Shown in pieces: positions 1 to 8,786 of a stretch of DNA of 50,322 nucleotides; positions within the stretch are counted from its first letter, which is position 1; the number at the start of each line of letters is the position of its first letter. Below the pieces are notes generated by a model. It saw only the letters and a program-made list of their open reading frames with translations. It ran no database searches and was not told the DNA's origin. The translations under genes and the position numbers were made by a program. Source of the stretch: an uncultured Ruminococcus sp. GTDB lineage: Bacteria; Bacillota; Clostridia; Oscillospirales; Acutalibacteraceae. The stretch is taken from positions 1-50,322 of the forward strand of contig CACYDP010000010.1 in NCBI GenBank assembly GCA_902773135.1, in the 5' to 3' direction.

Positions 1-71
1 CATTGCAAAAAGCAATATGTTCCGCGATTTGCCAAACAGATGTTTATATTATCTTATAATGCGAATTGACA

Positions 72-198
72 GCGGAGGCACTCCGCAAAGGGTTGCGGGG
101 GATTAGGGGGGCAGAGCCGCCCCGGCTTTCAAACCATAACGCACTATATGCAGAGGAAATGATTTGTTCCGTTCCCGTAGGGGTTTCCCAATACCCAC
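72..198 (+). repeat. Dispersed GC-rich split repeat, copy 1
   Basis: The region before the first gene (1-285) holds no coding sequence I can support. It contains a perfect 6-bp hairpin with a 3-nt loop (72-86, GCGGAG/CTCCGC). This is followed by two blocks that recur, reverse-complemented, at 12714-12828: a G-rich block (86-130) and a block around 163-198 containing GTTCCGTTCCCGTAGGGG. The sequence between the blocks differs between the copies. The same small hairpin recurs at 12170-12184 just after pfkA. It is probably a non-coding dispersed repeat; its function is unknown. Confidence 0.75.
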
Positions 199-223
199 TT
201 ATTGATTACTTCGGTTTTAATAC

Positions 224-252
224 TTGATTTTTCGGCGGTAAAAAGATAAAAT
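224..252 (+). promoter_or_regulatory. Probable sigma-A promoter of the RpiR-type regulator
   Basis: A -35 TTGATT (224-229), 17-bp spacer and -10 TAAAAT (247-252) lie about 30 bp before the regulator start. Boxes and spacing fit the consensus; no operator is evident. Confidence 0.5.
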
Positions 253-285
253 GGTATTGATATTAATGAACGGGAGTTTTTGAAA

Positions 286-1161
286 ATGCCAAAAAACTTA
301 TTGTCGATTATGAATGAGCATATGTCTGAGTTTTCCAAAGGACAGCGGCTGATAGCAAATTTTATAGCGGAACATTATGATAAGGCGGCTTTTATGACAG
401 CATCAAAACTCGGAACAACCGTAGGGGTCAGCGAATCAACCGTTGTCAGATTTGCTACCGAACTGGGTTATGACGGCTATCCCAAAATGCAGAAAGCAAT
501 GCAGGAAATGATCAGAGATAAACTTACCTCTGTGCAAAGAATTGATGTCACCAAAAACCGCATTGCCGACGGAAGTGTACTCGAAGCGGTTTTGAACAGC
601 GATATAGAGAAAATCAGACGTACCATAGAGGAAACATCAAAAGAGGATTTTAAAGAGGCTGTTAATGCGATTTCAAACGCCAGAACAATTTATATTTTTG
701 CGGTAAGAAGTTCCGCCGCACTTGCTTCTTTTCTGGGATATTACTATTCGCTGATTTTCGAGAACGTCAAGATTATCAGTAATTTCGGTGAAACGGAAAT
801 CTATGAAAAATTGTTCCGTATCTCTTCCGAAGATGTAATGATAGGCATTAGTTTTCCGAGATATTCCAATGCCGCCATCAAGGCAATGACATTCGCACAG
901 AGAAGAGGGGCAAAAACTATCGCTGTTACCGACAGTATGGCAAGCCCTCTGGTCGAAATGTCGGACTGTGTGCTGATCGCCAAGAGTGATATGGCATCGG
1001 TAGTGGATTCGCTCGTGGCACCGCTGAGTATGATTAATGCTCTGATTGTGGCAACAGTTATTAACAAAGGCAATGATGTTAAAAATACCTTCGGGCTTCT
1101 TGAAAATATCTGGAAAGAATATGAAGTGTATCAGAACGACAAAGAGGGGGAATCCGGTTGA
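286..1161 (+). CDS. MurR/RpiR family transcriptional regulator
   Basis: This 291-residue protein has the two-part RpiR layout. An N-terminal helix-turn-helix of about 75 residues contains the family-typical VSESTVVRFATELGYDGYP. A C-terminal SIS sugar-phosphate-binding domain covers roughly residues 125-260. RpiR-type regulators sense phosphosugars such as amino-sugar phosphates and control their catabolic genes. I start at ATG 286 because GGGAG (272-276) is 9 nt upstream; an in-frame TTG at 280 would be only 3 nt away. The stop overlaps the TTG start of the next gene, suggesting translational coupling. No sugar operon is adjacent, so the effector cannot be inferred. Length is normal for the family. 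Confidence 0.9.
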   Translation: MPKNLLSIMNEHMSEFSKGQRLIANFIAEHYDKAAFMTASKLGTTVGVSESTVVRFATELGYDGYPKMQKAMQEMIRDKLTSVQRIDVTKNRIADGSVLEAVLNSDIEKIRRTIEETSKEDFKEAVNAISNARTIYIFAVRSSAALASFLGYYYSLIFENVKIISNFGETEIYEKLFRISSEDVMIGISFPRYSNAAIKAMTFAQRRGAKTIAVTDSMASPLVEMSDCVLIAKSDMASVVDSLVAPLSMINALIVATVINKGNDVKNTFGLLENIWKEYEVYQNDKEGESG

Positions 1162-2393
1162 GCATTATCCGTACAGCAGTGATCGGCGGCGGTGCGGCAG
1201 GAATGATGGCGGCCGTGTTCGCTTCCCGAAAAGGCGAAAAGGTAACAGTATTTGAAAAAAATCAGAAAATCGGCAGAAAACTTTATATCACAGGCAAAGG
1301 CAGATGCAATCTCACCAATCATTGTGACATCAATACGGTGATTCAGAATACCCCTGTCAACGGACGGTTTCTGTACAGTGCCCTGCATTTTTTTTCGCCC
1401 GAAGATACGATCCGTTTTTTTGAAGAACAGGGACTTCCGCTCAAAACCGAAAGGGGCAATCGTGTGTTTCCCGTTTCGGACAGGGCGGCTGATGTGGTGG
1501 ATACGCTGCTTTGGACTGCTAAAAAGTCGGGCTGCACTATTCGGCATCAGACAGTCAAAGAGTTAATAATCAAGGACGGTCAGATCAGCGGTGTTGTGAC
1601 CGCAGATGAATCCATTCCGTTTGACAGAGTGATTATCGCAACAGGAGGGCTGTCCTATCCTGTGACAGGTTCAACGGGTGACGGATACAGGTTTGCAAAG
1701 AAAGCAGGGCATACCATCATTCCCGTGAAACCGTCGCTGGTTCCTCTTGAAACCATTGAGCCGATTGACAAACAGGCAAACAAACTGCTGCTGAAAAATA
1801 TTGCCGTCAATGTGTATGATACGGAAAATAACAATAAAAAAATCTATTCCGATTTCGGCGAAATGCAGCTGATGGATTACGGCTTGTCGGGAGCGGTGAT
1901 ACGCAGTGCCAGCTCCCATATGAGAAAAATGCGTGAGGGAAAATATCGCATTGAGGCGGATATGAAACCTGCACTCAGTGAGAAAAAACTGGATTTGCGT
2001 CTTCAGCGTGAATTTGCGGAAAGAAACAAAGATACTTATGAATCAATTTTGCGTTCGCTGATGCCCAAAGAAATGATCGGAATGTTTCTGCGTCTTTCCG
2101 ACATACCTTACGATAAAATCAGCAGCGAAATTACCAAAGAAGAACGGCACCGTATTGTCTATGATTTGAAACATCTGACATTTACGATCAAAGATTTTCG
2201 ACCCGTGGACGAAGCAATCGTGACTTCCGGCGGCGTAAGCGTCAAAGAGATCAATCCAAAAACAATGGAATCTAAATTGATCAGCGGATTGTACTTTGCA
2301 GGAGAAGTGATTGATGTAGATGCGTATACGGGCGGTTTTAATCTTCAGGCGGCATTTGCCACGGGGGCTCTTGCCGGCAGCGGAAAGGACTGA
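1158..2393 (+). CDS. BaiN/HI0933-like NAD(P)/FAD-dependent oxidoreductase
   Basis: The protein has 411 residues. The N-terminus carries an FAD-binding GGGAAGMMAA loop near residues 8-17, then IGRKLYITGKGRCNLTN, a block typical of the BaiN/YhiN/HI0933 flavoprotein family. The C-terminus has the second conserved block, from TSGGVSVKEI to FAGEVIDVDAYTGGFNLQ. Members bind FAD; most have no established substrate, and the bile-acid activity of BaiN should not be transferred here. The TTG start at 1158 overlaps the stop of the regulator, and AGAGGGGGA lies just upstream (1143-1151). The next gene begins 5 bp after its stop, so the three genes look like one transcript. Confidence 0.9.
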   Translation: MSIIRTAVIGGGAAGMMAAVFASRKGEKVTVFEKNQKIGRKLYITGKGRCNLTNHCDINTVIQNTPVNGRFLYSALHFFSPEDTIRFFEEQGLPLKTERGNRVFPVSDRAADVVDTLLWTAKKSGCTIRHQTVKELIIKDGQISGVVTADESIPFDRVIIATGGLSYPVTGSTGDGYRFAKKAGHTIIPVKPSLVPLETIEPIDKQANKLLLKNIAVNVYDTENNNKKIYSDFGEMQLMDYGLSGAVIRSASSHMRKMREGKYRIEADMKPALSEKKLDLRLQREFAERNKDTYESILRSLMPKEMIGMFLRLSDIPYDKISSEITKEERHRIVYDLKHLTFTIKDFRPVDEAIVTSGGVSVKEINPKTMESKLISGLYFAGEVIDVDAYTGGFNLQAAFATGALAGSGKD

Positions 2394-2398
2394 CAGAT

Positions 2399-2803
2399 AT
2401 GAGTCTTACCAACGACTGGGTAATGCAGCAGATAGAAATGATGACAAGGTTTGTATCACAGGTGATCTTCAACAAAACCGGTCAGAAAGAAACTATCAGC
2501 TATACGGTGGAAAATACGGAACTATTGACCGACATCGACAGACTGTATTTAACGCTGGATCAACTGATTCGGGAAAGAAAAATCTGTGAAGCGGAAGATA
2601 TGCTGTTTGACAACCTTGTATTTGAGGATAAATATATCGAACTGGCAAGCGATTTTTACGGTAAACTGAATAACCTCAGCGATGAGGAACTCAGCAATGC
2701 CGATTTTTCAAGGGAAGAAATACACGATGGCTATCTGGATATTCTCACCCGTCTGGGTGTTCCCGTGGAACAGTTCAGGGTCTGGGATTCTCCGAATGGA
2801 TGA
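2399..2803 (+). CDS. DUF6483-like small protein
   Basis: A 134-residue, mostly helical, acidic protein with no signal peptide or membrane segment. The opening (NDWVMQQIEMMTRF) and the body resemble short clostridial proteins grouped as DUF6483; this family call is from memory and moderately secure. No catalytic motif is visible. It starts 5 bp after the flavoprotein and probably shares its transcript. Function is unknown. Confidence 0.7.
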   Translation: MSLTNDWVMQQIEMMTRFVSQVIFNKTGQKETISYTVENTELLTDIDRLYLTLDQLIRERKICEAEDMLFDNLVFEDKYIELASDFYGKLNNLSDEELSNADFSREEIHDGYLDILTRLGVPVEQFRVWDSPNG

Positions 2804-2941
2804 AAAAGTCACCAACTTGACTATGTGTCTGTAAAAACTGCGAATTTCAGGAGAAATTTGTACTATTATCCTCTTTACATTGACAGGGGTTTTGGTGTAT
2901 TATATCAAAAGGATAATCAAATAAATGTCTTTGAAAATTTA

Positions 2942-2965
2942 TTACATTTTTTCATAAAAATGTAA
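2942..2965. other. AT-rich perfect hairpin before the VanW gene
   Basis: TTACATTTTT (2942-2951) and AAAAATGTAA (2956-2965) form a perfect 10-bp stem with a TCAT loop, 21 bp before the VanW gene start. It has no G+C-rich stem and no following T-run, so it is not a normal terminator. It could be a leader structure or a protein site. Confidence 0.4.
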
Positions 2966-2986
2966 TCGACAATCGGAGGTAGGGAT

Positions 2987-4855
2987 ATGGAAAACAAGGA
3001 TATTGAGATGAACTCTTCCGGCAAAACAGAGTTTGAAGAACTTCTTGCTCTTATCGAACACGGAAAAGAAAATTTCGATATTGAGGAAAATGATTCTTCA
3101 TTGGAAAATGATTCTTTATTGGAAGATGATATACCGGACAGCAATACAGACAGTACAGACGGTGAAACGGAAGAAAAAGAGGACGATGAGGAAGAAATTG
3201 TTTTCGCTGCAGTGGAAACAAAACCTAAAACGGAACAGAAGGCTCCCCAAAAAGCTTTCACTATGCCGGACCTGCCGTATAAAAGAATGGCAGTGGCAGG
3301 CGGTGTGGTTGCTGCGGTGGTGCTGTTGGTGGTCATTGTTTCCTCGGCGTTTCAAAATCAGCCTGCGGTGGAAACCAACACCGACCCCGAAGAAGAAACC
3401 AGCATCAGCCATTTGATTGCTCCTACGGGTGATACGGCTTATGAACTGAAAAATATTAATACTTCCAGCATTACATTCGGCAGTAATGTAACTGTCAACG
3501 GGGTTGATCTGAGAGGAAAAACACTGTCACAAGCATTTGATGCCGTGCAGGATAAAATCAAAGAAATCCGTGACCCTGTGAATATTACCATTAACTGCGA
3601 TAAAAAAAGCCTGGTGCTGACGGAGGACGATTTTAAATTCAATACCGATGCTTCGGACGTTCTGATACAGGCTTATCATTTCAGCAGGGGAGAACTGGAT
3701 ACCCCTACCGTCGTAACGGAGAAAAAAGGCAACGTCACGGATTTCCGTATTACGTCTACCATTGATTCCGATTCGATCGGAACGGCTGTCAAAAAAGCCT
3801 CAAAAGAGTTTGATATTCAGCCGCAGGACGCAAGAGTGACCAAATTTGATCCCGATTCGGAAGAAAAGTTTACTTTTGCTGACGGAAATGACGGCTATCT
3901 GATTGATCAGGTCGCACTGAAAAATACCATACGGGAGATTCTCGCTCTGGACGATAAAACTGACAATATCTCGATCAAGACCGTGAAAACACCTTATACC
4001 AAAACATTGAAAGAAGTGAAAGCCAATACAAGACTCATCGCTTCTCACAGAACAACCGTCAATAACCGCTGGGAATCCAACGCCAATATGGAACTCGCCG
4101 TAAGAGCCGCCAGCGGAACAATTGTAAAACCGGGAGAAACCTTCTCCTTTAATGAAATGACGGGAGATACGACCGTTGGTGATGAACATCATTACAAAAA
4201 TGGTACGGTCGGCAGCTATGTCAAGTCAACGGCAATCCTCAGAGGTGAACACGTAGACCAGTACGGAGGCGGTATTTGTCAGGCATCTACCACCATCTAT
4301 AACTGTGCTTTGAAAGCAGATATGGAGATTCTGGAACGTCACGCACACCAGTATCCGTCTTTCTATGCGGAATTCGGTCTGGACGCAACAGTGGACTACG
4401 GTAATCTTGATATGCGTTTTAAAAATAATAAGGACTATCCCATCTATATTGCTACCTATGTCTATGACAGCAACGGTGACGGTCTGAACGAACTGAATGT
4501 CGAAATGTACGGACAGGTGTCTGCCGAATATGATGAGATTGTTCCTGTCGGCTGGGTGACTTCGGCAGGTCCCGAAACTTATTCGGCAATGGGGGCAAAG
4601 GTTTACATCAAAGACGGTAAAGAAATTAACAGAGTATTTCTGCCGGAAGGTTCCTATGATTATTACAGTGACGGATTTTATGATGTGACATCGCAGGGAT
4701 ATGCGGAAAGTCTGGTAGCAGACGATCCTGCCAACGGACCTGCGGCAAAACCCACTTATGAAAGTCCTTCGGTCTATTCACCCTATGGTGCGGGTGACTT
4801 CGGACCTATTGAGTACGGAACAGCAGCGGAATACCTGAAAGAAGCTCTGTCTTAA
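2987..4855 (+). CDS. VanW-domain membrane-anchored protein (YoaR-like)
   Basis: The 622-residue protein has an acidic cytoplasmic N-terminus of about 100 residues and a single membrane segment at about 101-123 (GGVVAAVVLLVVIV). A YoaR-type putative peptidoglycan-binding region follows (about 190-345), then a VanW domain (about 355-490) with the hallmark GGGICQASTTIYN. The topology places the VanW part outside the cell. Despite the name, VanW proteins are not shown to confer vancomycin resistance and no van genes are nearby; a wall-associated role is the likeliest inference. The start has a strong GGAGG (2976-2980) 6 nt upstream. A 183-bp upstream gap and a downstream terminator mark it as a separate unit. 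Confidence 0.88.
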   Translation: MENKDIEMNSSGKTEFEELLALIEHGKENFDIEENDSSLENDSLLEDDIPDSNTDSTDGETEEKEDDEEEIVFAAVETKPKTEQKAPQKAFTMPDLPYKRMAVAGGVVAAVVLLVVIVSSAFQNQPAVETNTDPEEETSISHLIAPTGDTAYELKNINTSSITFGSNVTVNGVDLRGKTLSQAFDAVQDKIKEIRDPVNITINCDKKSLVLTEDDFKFNTDASDVLIQAYHFSRGELDTPTVVTEKKGNVTDFRITSTIDSDSIGTAVKKASKEFDIQPQDARVTKFDPDSEEKFTFADGNDGYLIDQVALKNTIREILALDDKTDNISIKTVKTPYTKTLKEVKANTRLIASHRTTVNNRWESNANMELAVRAASGTIVKPGETFSFNEMTGDTTVGDEHHYKNGTVGSYVKSTAILRGEHVDQYGGGICQASTTIYNCALKADMEILERHAHQYPSFYAEFGLDATVDYGNLDMRFKNNKDYPIYIATYVYDSNGDGLNELNVEMYGQVSAEYDEIVPVGWVTSAGPETYSAMGAKVYIKDGKEINRVFLPEGSYDYYSDGFYDVTSQGYAESLVADDPANGPAAKPTYESPSVYSPYGAGDFGPIEYGTAAEYLKEALS

Positions 4856-4886
4856 ATAAAATTAAACAAAATCCTATCACATAACG

Positions 4887-4935
4887 GTTTCTGCCGCTGT
4901 TTCCATCATGGGTGACAGCGGCAGAAACTTTTTTT
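4887..4935 (+). terminator. Intrinsic terminator after the VanW gene
   Basis: GTTTCTGCCGCTGT (4887-4900) pairs perfectly with ACAGCGGCAGAAAC (4915-4928), a 14-bp stem, followed directly by seven T's. Confidence 0.95.
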
Positions 4936-4995
4936 GATAGCTGTGAATGTCTTGTAAAAAAATAATGAATTTGACAAATAAAATATTCACTTTAG

Positions 4996-5024
4996 TTGAC
5001 AGATTCCAAAATCAAGTGTATAAT
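4996..5024 (+). promoter_or_regulatory. Consensus sigma-A promoter of the XRE regulator
   Basis: Perfect TTGACA (4996-5001), 17-bp spacer, perfect TATAAT (5019-5024). A second TTGACA at 4971-4976 has no matching -10 box. Transcription would start about 45 bp before the GTG codon. Confidence 0.85.
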
Positions 5025-5074
5025 ATTATTACTGAAATGAGAATGTTTCAAAATGATTGCGGAGGTAAAACACG

Positions 5075-5314
5075 GTGGGCATCGGAAAAAATGTAAAATG
5101 GCAAAGGCAACAATCGGGTTATTCTCTGGAAGAATTTTCTGAAAAACTGGGAATCGAAAAAGCCGTTCTTGTAAGAATCGAGCGTGAAACCAAAGTATTG
5201 TCGCTGCAACTTGCCCTGAAAATGTCTGTGGTGCTGAACTGTTCTCTCTATGATCTGGCAGGCGAGGAAGAAATAACGGACGAAAAAGAAAACATAAAAG
5301 CCGATACTGCGTGA
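5075..5314 (+). CDS. Small XRE-family helix-turn-helix protein
   Basis: A 79-residue single-domain DNA-binding protein. Residues about 4-65 follow the Cro/C1 pattern: an initial helix (VKWQRQQSGYSLEEFSEKLG), a turn and recognition helix (IEKAVLVRIERETK), then closing helices. No effector domain follows. GTG start at 5075 with GGAGGT (5061-5066) at 8-nt spacing. It is expressed from a near-ideal promoter as a single-gene unit, and its last codons lie inside the downstream terminator stem. Target unknown; self-regulation is common in the family but no operator was identified. Confidence 0.85.
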   Translation: MGIGKNVKWQRQQSGYSLEEFSEKLGIEKAVLVRIERETKVLSLQLALKMSVVLNCSLYDLAGEEEITDEKENIKADTA

Positions 5315-5339
5315 TTGGGGTACGCTGGTATCGGCTTTT
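5296..5339. terminator. Bidirectional terminator between convergent genes
   Basis: AAAAGCCGATAC (5296-5307) pairs perfectly with GTATCGGCTTTT (5328-5339). The A-rich left and T-rich right ends can serve both the XRE gene and the reverse-strand peptidase ending at 5350. The left arm overlaps the last XRE codons. Confidence 0.85.
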
Positions 5340-5349
5340 GTATTGCTGA

Positions 5350-6711
5350 TTATTCGCTTAATGCCATTTGGTAAACGGCTTCAAGGCAAATCTGCATATG
5401 CTTGAAGAAATTTTCTTTGTCAATGCTTTCGTCGGCATCGTGAATATGGCTTTCATCTCCTGCCAATACCGGACCGAATGCCACACCTGTATTATGAAGT
5501 GTTCTGGCATAGGTTCCGCCGCCTGTGGCATATACGTTACATTCTTCGCCCATGATATTTTGATAGGCAGTTTTCAGAATGTCTATCACAGGTGCATTTT
5601 CGGGAAGATAAAGAGGTCTTTCGTGGTTGACGATTTTGGTTCTCAGACCATCATACGAAGCACGTTCCCGGATTCTTCTGAAGATCTCATCGCTGTCGGC
5701 GGTCACAGGATAACGAATATCAATCAAAGCTCTGGAAGTATCATCGTCAATATCAATACGTCCGAGATTGACCGTCAATGCTCCCGATTCCTGATCGGAG
5801 CAGGCAATTCCAAGGGAAGTACCGTCTGTTTCCAGTCCGATGGCATCATCAATAAAGCTGCACAGACTGCCCAGTACCAATTGTCCGAAATCTGCTGCCA
5901 GTATGCGTATCAGATGAGTGGCAGCGTTCAGTCCCAGTTCGGGAGAAGAAGCGTGTGCTGCCTTGCCGGCTGCGGCAATCTGAAGTCCGTCCATTGTGTA
6001 AATAAAATCGTATTTTCCCGGTCGGGCATCGGCAAAGCGTCTGAGCTGATGGTCTTCTTCTTCGGTGCAGTCGATCAGTGCATATGCCTTTGAAGGAACC
6101 GCATTCACCGCATTGCCGGCGTGAAATTCGGTCAGGGTCGTACCGTCGTGATGCGGAGAAGACACTTCGATTTGCAGAATTCCTTTTTCCCGATTGCATA
6201 TGCCGTATTCGCTGTCGGGTGTAAATGCCATAACGGGTGTCGGTTCATTGTTAAAGTATAGCTGCATATCGTCCATTCCGATTTCTTCGGCAGCACCGAA
6301 TATCACACGGACAGGTCTTTTAGGGGTGATGCCGCTGTCTTTGAGAGCTTTCAGGCAATACAGAGCCACAATGGCAGGACCTTTGTCATCAACAATGCCT
6401 CTGCCGTAAAGCCTGCCGTTCTTTTCGGTCAGTGCAAAGGGTTCGACAGTCCATCCGTCACCGGCAGGAACGACATCTACGTGTGCCAGTACGGCGGCAT
6501 ACTGTTCTCCGTTGCCGTATTGTGCGTGACCGGCAATGCCGTCGAAGTTTCTGGTCGTAAAGCCCATCTGTTCGGCTCTGTTAAGGATATAGCATAATGC
6601 CCGTGCTGATTCCGTCTTATCATTGGAAGAGATAGATTTGATTTTGATCAGTTCATCAATATCGTGCAGGATTTCATCTTTGTAGTTGAATATTTTTTCT
6701 CCGAAAGGCAT
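5350..6711 (-). CDS. pepV: M20 family dipeptidase, PepV/Sapep type
   Basis: A 453-residue zinc metallopeptidase of the M20 family. Metal ligands and neighbours sit in the usual order: AHVDVVPAGDGW (His with catalytic Asp), YGRGIVDDKGP (bridging Asp), AAEEIGMDD (catalytic Glu), and a late conserved His in GDESHIHDADE. The long insertion between the catalytic halves is the lid domain that separates PepV/Sapep from carboxypeptidases. Expected role: cytoplasmic hydrolysis of dipeptides. Length fits the PepV group (about 460-470). ATG start with a GGAG site upstream. It follows the glycosyltransferase by 27 bp on the same strand, so the two are probably co-transcribed though functionally unrelated. 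Confidence 0.88.
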   Translation of the reverse strand: MPFGEKIFNYKDEILHDIDELIKIKSISSNDKTESARALCYILNRAEQMGFTTRNFDGIAGHAQYGNGEQYAAVLAHVDVVPAGDGWTVEPFALTEKNGRLYGRGIVDDKGPAIVALYCLKALKDSGITPKRPVRVIFGAAEEIGMDDMQLYFNNEPTPVMAFTPDSEYGICNREKGILQIEVSSPHHDGTTLTEFHAGNAVNAVPSKAYALIDCTEEEDHQLRRFADARPGKYDFIYTMDGLQIAAAGKAAHASSPELGLNAATHLIRILAADFGQLVLGSLCSFIDDAIGLETDGTSLGIACSDQESGALTVNLGRIDIDDDTSRALIDIRYPVTADSDEIFRRIRERASYDGLRTKIVNHERPLYLPENAPVIDILKTAYQNIMGEECNVYATGGGTYARTLHNTGVAFGPVLAGDESHIHDADESIDKENFFKHMQICLEAVYQMALSE

Positions 6712-6738
6712 ATGATCAACTCCTATTCATTATTTCAT

Positions 6739-7734
6739 TTATTCAATATCGTGATTATCAAAGAAATCGTCGTTGTTTTCATCATTATTTCTGATAATTT
6801 TCTTTTCGATGCGGAAACGGGGTCTTTGCTTGACTTCGTTGTAAATTTTTCCGACATAGGTGCCTACAATTCCGATACACATCATCTGAAGACCGCCAAG
6901 GAACCATATGGAGCAGATGGTAGATGCCCAGCCTGCAACGCTGCTTCCAGTGATGAGTGATACCAGAGCGTAGATGAAGCCTATCACACTCAGTCCACAG
7001 ATAAAGATACCGATGTTGGATATAATTTTCAGAGGTTTGACACTAAAAGAGGTAATGCCGTCTACGGCAAATTTGATCATTTTTTTCAGGGGATATTTGG
7101 ATTCGCCGGCAAAGCGTTCGTGACGTTCATAATAAACATAATCCGTCCGGTAGCCGATCAAAGGAACAATCCCTCTCAAAAACAGATTGACTTCTTTGTA
7201 TTCTGACAGAGCGTCCAGTGCCTTGCTGCCCATCAGACGATAATCGGCATGATTATAGACAATATCAACACCGAGCATTTTCATAAATTTATAATATCCC
7301 TGAGCGGTGGTGCGTTTGAAAAATGTATCTTTTTTACGGCTGTTTCTTACACCGTAGACCACTTCACAGCCTTGTCTGTATTTATCAATAAACTGATCGA
7401 TCACGTCAATATCGTCCTGCAAATCGGCATCGAGAGAGATCACGCAGTCGCAGTTTTCTTCTTTTGCCGTCATCAGACCGCTGAGCAGGGCATTTTGATG
7501 ACCGCGGTTATGAGCCAGTTTAACACCGCCGACAAATTTATTTTCTTCGCTGTATGCGGAAATGATATTCCAGGTTTTATCCTTGCTTCCGTCGTCTACA
7601 AAAATCATTCTGCTTTCCTCGTTTGCCTTTCCGCATTCGATCAGTGACAGAAGTTTTGTATTCAGTCTTTTGATTGTTTCGGGAAGAACCTCTTCTTCGT
7701 TATAGCAGGGAATTACAAAATATACTTTTGGCAT
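6739..7734 (-). CDS. DPM1/GtrB-like family 2 glycosyltransferase
   Basis: This 331-residue protein has an N-terminal GT-A domain opening with VYFVIPCYNEEEVLPETI, then FVDDGSKDKT and the DxD-bearing SLDADLQDD. Two hydrophobic segments near the C-terminus (from IISNIGIFICGLSVIGFIYA onward) anchor it in the membrane. This layout is that of undecaprenyl-phosphate or dolichol-phosphate sugar transferases (GtrB, DPM1 type), which load a sugar onto a lipid carrier for use outside the cell. The charged C-terminal tail (EKKIIRNNDENNDDFF) is cytoplasmic. I use ATG 7734 because GGAGG (7743-7747) is 8 nt upstream; a TTG at 7740 would be too close. No GtrA flippase or dedicated acceptor transferase is nearby. 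Confidence 0.85.
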   Translation of the reverse strand: MPKVYFVIPCYNEEEVLPETIKRLNTKLLSLIECGKANEESRMIFVDDGSKDKTWNIISAYSEENKFVGGVKLAHNRGHQNALLSGLMTAKEENCDCVISLDADLQDDIDVIDQFIDKYRQGCEVVYGVRNSRKKDTFFKRTTAQGYYKFMKMLGVDIVYNHADYRLMGSKALDALSEYKEVNLFLRGIVPLIGYRTDYVYYERHERFAGESKYPLKKMIKFAVDGITSFSVKPLKIISNIGIFICGLSVIGFIYALVSLITGSSVAGWASTICSIWFLGGLQMMCIGIVGTYVGKIYNEVKQRPRFRIEKKIIRNNDENNDDFFDNHDIE

Positions 7735-7862
7735 TGGCAAAGCCTCCCTTCCTCTTTTGAATTTTTAATACCCATTCATTTTATCATTAAATGCACAAAA
7801 ATGCAACCGCACAGAAATGAAATTTCAGATTATTTTTCGATTGCTTGTGCAAGGGCATAAAA

Positions 7863-7893
7863 TTGCCCGGTTTCTAATCGGAAACCGGGGCAA
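7863..7893 (-). terminator. Probable terminator of the flavin reductase gene
   Basis: TTGCCCGGTTTC (7863-7874) and GAAACCGGGGCAA (7881-7893) form a 12-bp stem with a 6-nt loop. On the reverse strand it is followed by a short TTTTAT run, 29 bp after the stop of the flavin reductase-like gene. Confidence 0.65.
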
Positions 7894-7921
7894 CTGAGCT
7901 GGTCGGGGTTTTCGGGCAAAT

Positions 7922-8479
7922 TTATCGGAGCTGCAAACCGTCCTTAAAGGCATCTCCCACTTTTTCACCGAGAGCATAATAGCCGTGATGAATGGGGTCG
8001 TAGGTGATGGGGGTAAATTGAGAGAGATCTACTTCGCCGTCATCGCCGAGTATGCTTTCATCGGCACTGACGTTTTTGATTTCTCCAAGGTACAGGCTGC
8101 CGTTGATGATTTCTTTCAGTTCACATTCCAATGTGAGAGGCAGTTCATTGATGACAGGTGCGTTGACAAATTCGCTTTTCACGGTGGTAAAGCCTGATTT
8201 TTCCATTTTGTCGTCCACTTTGCTGCCGGATTCCACACCGACATAATCACAGGCAATCACGTGGGCGGCATCGGCAATGCTCACGGTGAAAGCCTTTGTT
8301 TTCTTCATATTTTCCGTTGTTTTATGATTGCCGAGATCAATGATGATTTCATTAGCTCCGCAGATACCGCCCCACGCAGCATTCATTGCATTGGGTTTGC
8401 CGTTCTCATCGTAAGTGCCGATGATCATTACCGGCTGCGGATATAAAAAGGGTTTTGCTCCAAAATTTTTTCTGCTCAT
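7922..8479 (-). CDS. Flavin reductase-like (flavoredoxin) protein
   Basis: A 185-residue FMN-binding split-barrel protein of the flavin-reductase/flavoredoxin family. Visible marks are the opening KPFLYPQPVMIIGTYDENGKPNAMNAAWGG, cut by a Gly-rich loop, and the later TTENMKKTKAFTVSIADA. Members bind FMN and pass electrons or reduce flavin; this subgroup is often annotated as flavoredoxin. I choose ATG 8479, giving MSRKNFGAKPF, because AGGAGG (8491-8496) lies upstream and the family starts there; an in-frame start at 8542 would add 21 unrelated residues. Probably a single-gene unit. Confidence 0.87.
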   Translation of the reverse strand: MSRKNFGAKPFLYPQPVMIIGTYDENGKPNAMNAAWGGICGANEIIIDLGNHKTTENMKKTKAFTVSIADAAHVIACDYVGVESGSKVDDKMEKSGFTTVKSEFVNAPVINELPLTLECELKEIINGSLYLGEIKNVSADESILGDDGEVDLSQFTPITYDPIHHGYYALGEKVGDAFKDGLQLR

Positions 8480-8692
8480 AATAATAAGAACCTCCTGATG
8501 TTGATGATTGAGTGTTACCTCAATTATACGCTTTTGCGGCAAAAAAGTAAAACGATTCTTTGGTGCAGCGTGCAGATTTTACGAATTGCCGATAAGTTCG
8601 GAATGTCAAGGGACAATCGGTACAAATTTAGTGCTGATGGATTATGCATTTTGAATAAGTGATGTTGCTGTGCTGAAAATTCATAAAAAATA

Positions 8693-8721
8693 TTGCAGTT
8701 GATAAAAAAATTTGTTATAAT
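8693..8721 (+). promoter_or_regulatory. Probable ppk1 promoter
   Basis: TTGCAG (8693-8698), 17-bp spacer, perfect TATAAT (8716-8721), about 65 bp before the ppk1 start. Confidence 0.65.
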
Positions 8722-8786
8722 AAGATAAATATATAGAATCGGTCCCCATAATATCAATGTCATTGTAACAGAAAGGCTGATAGGTC

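Noticed and set aside
2875-2906. Promoter of the VanW gene (TTGACA at 2880-2885 with TATTAT at 2898-2903).
   Set aside because: The spacer is only 12 bp; other pairings have poor boxes. A promoter is likely in this gap but I cannot place it.
3116-3412. Antisense and alternate-frame open frames over the VanW gene.
   Set aside because: They shadow a long, well-supported gene, have biased His/Arg/Phe or Lys/Trp composition and no start signals.
2987-4855. Vancomycin resistance determinant, from the VanW domain.
   Set aside because: VanW-domain proteins are widespread envelope proteins and no vanH, vanA/B or vanX genes occur here.
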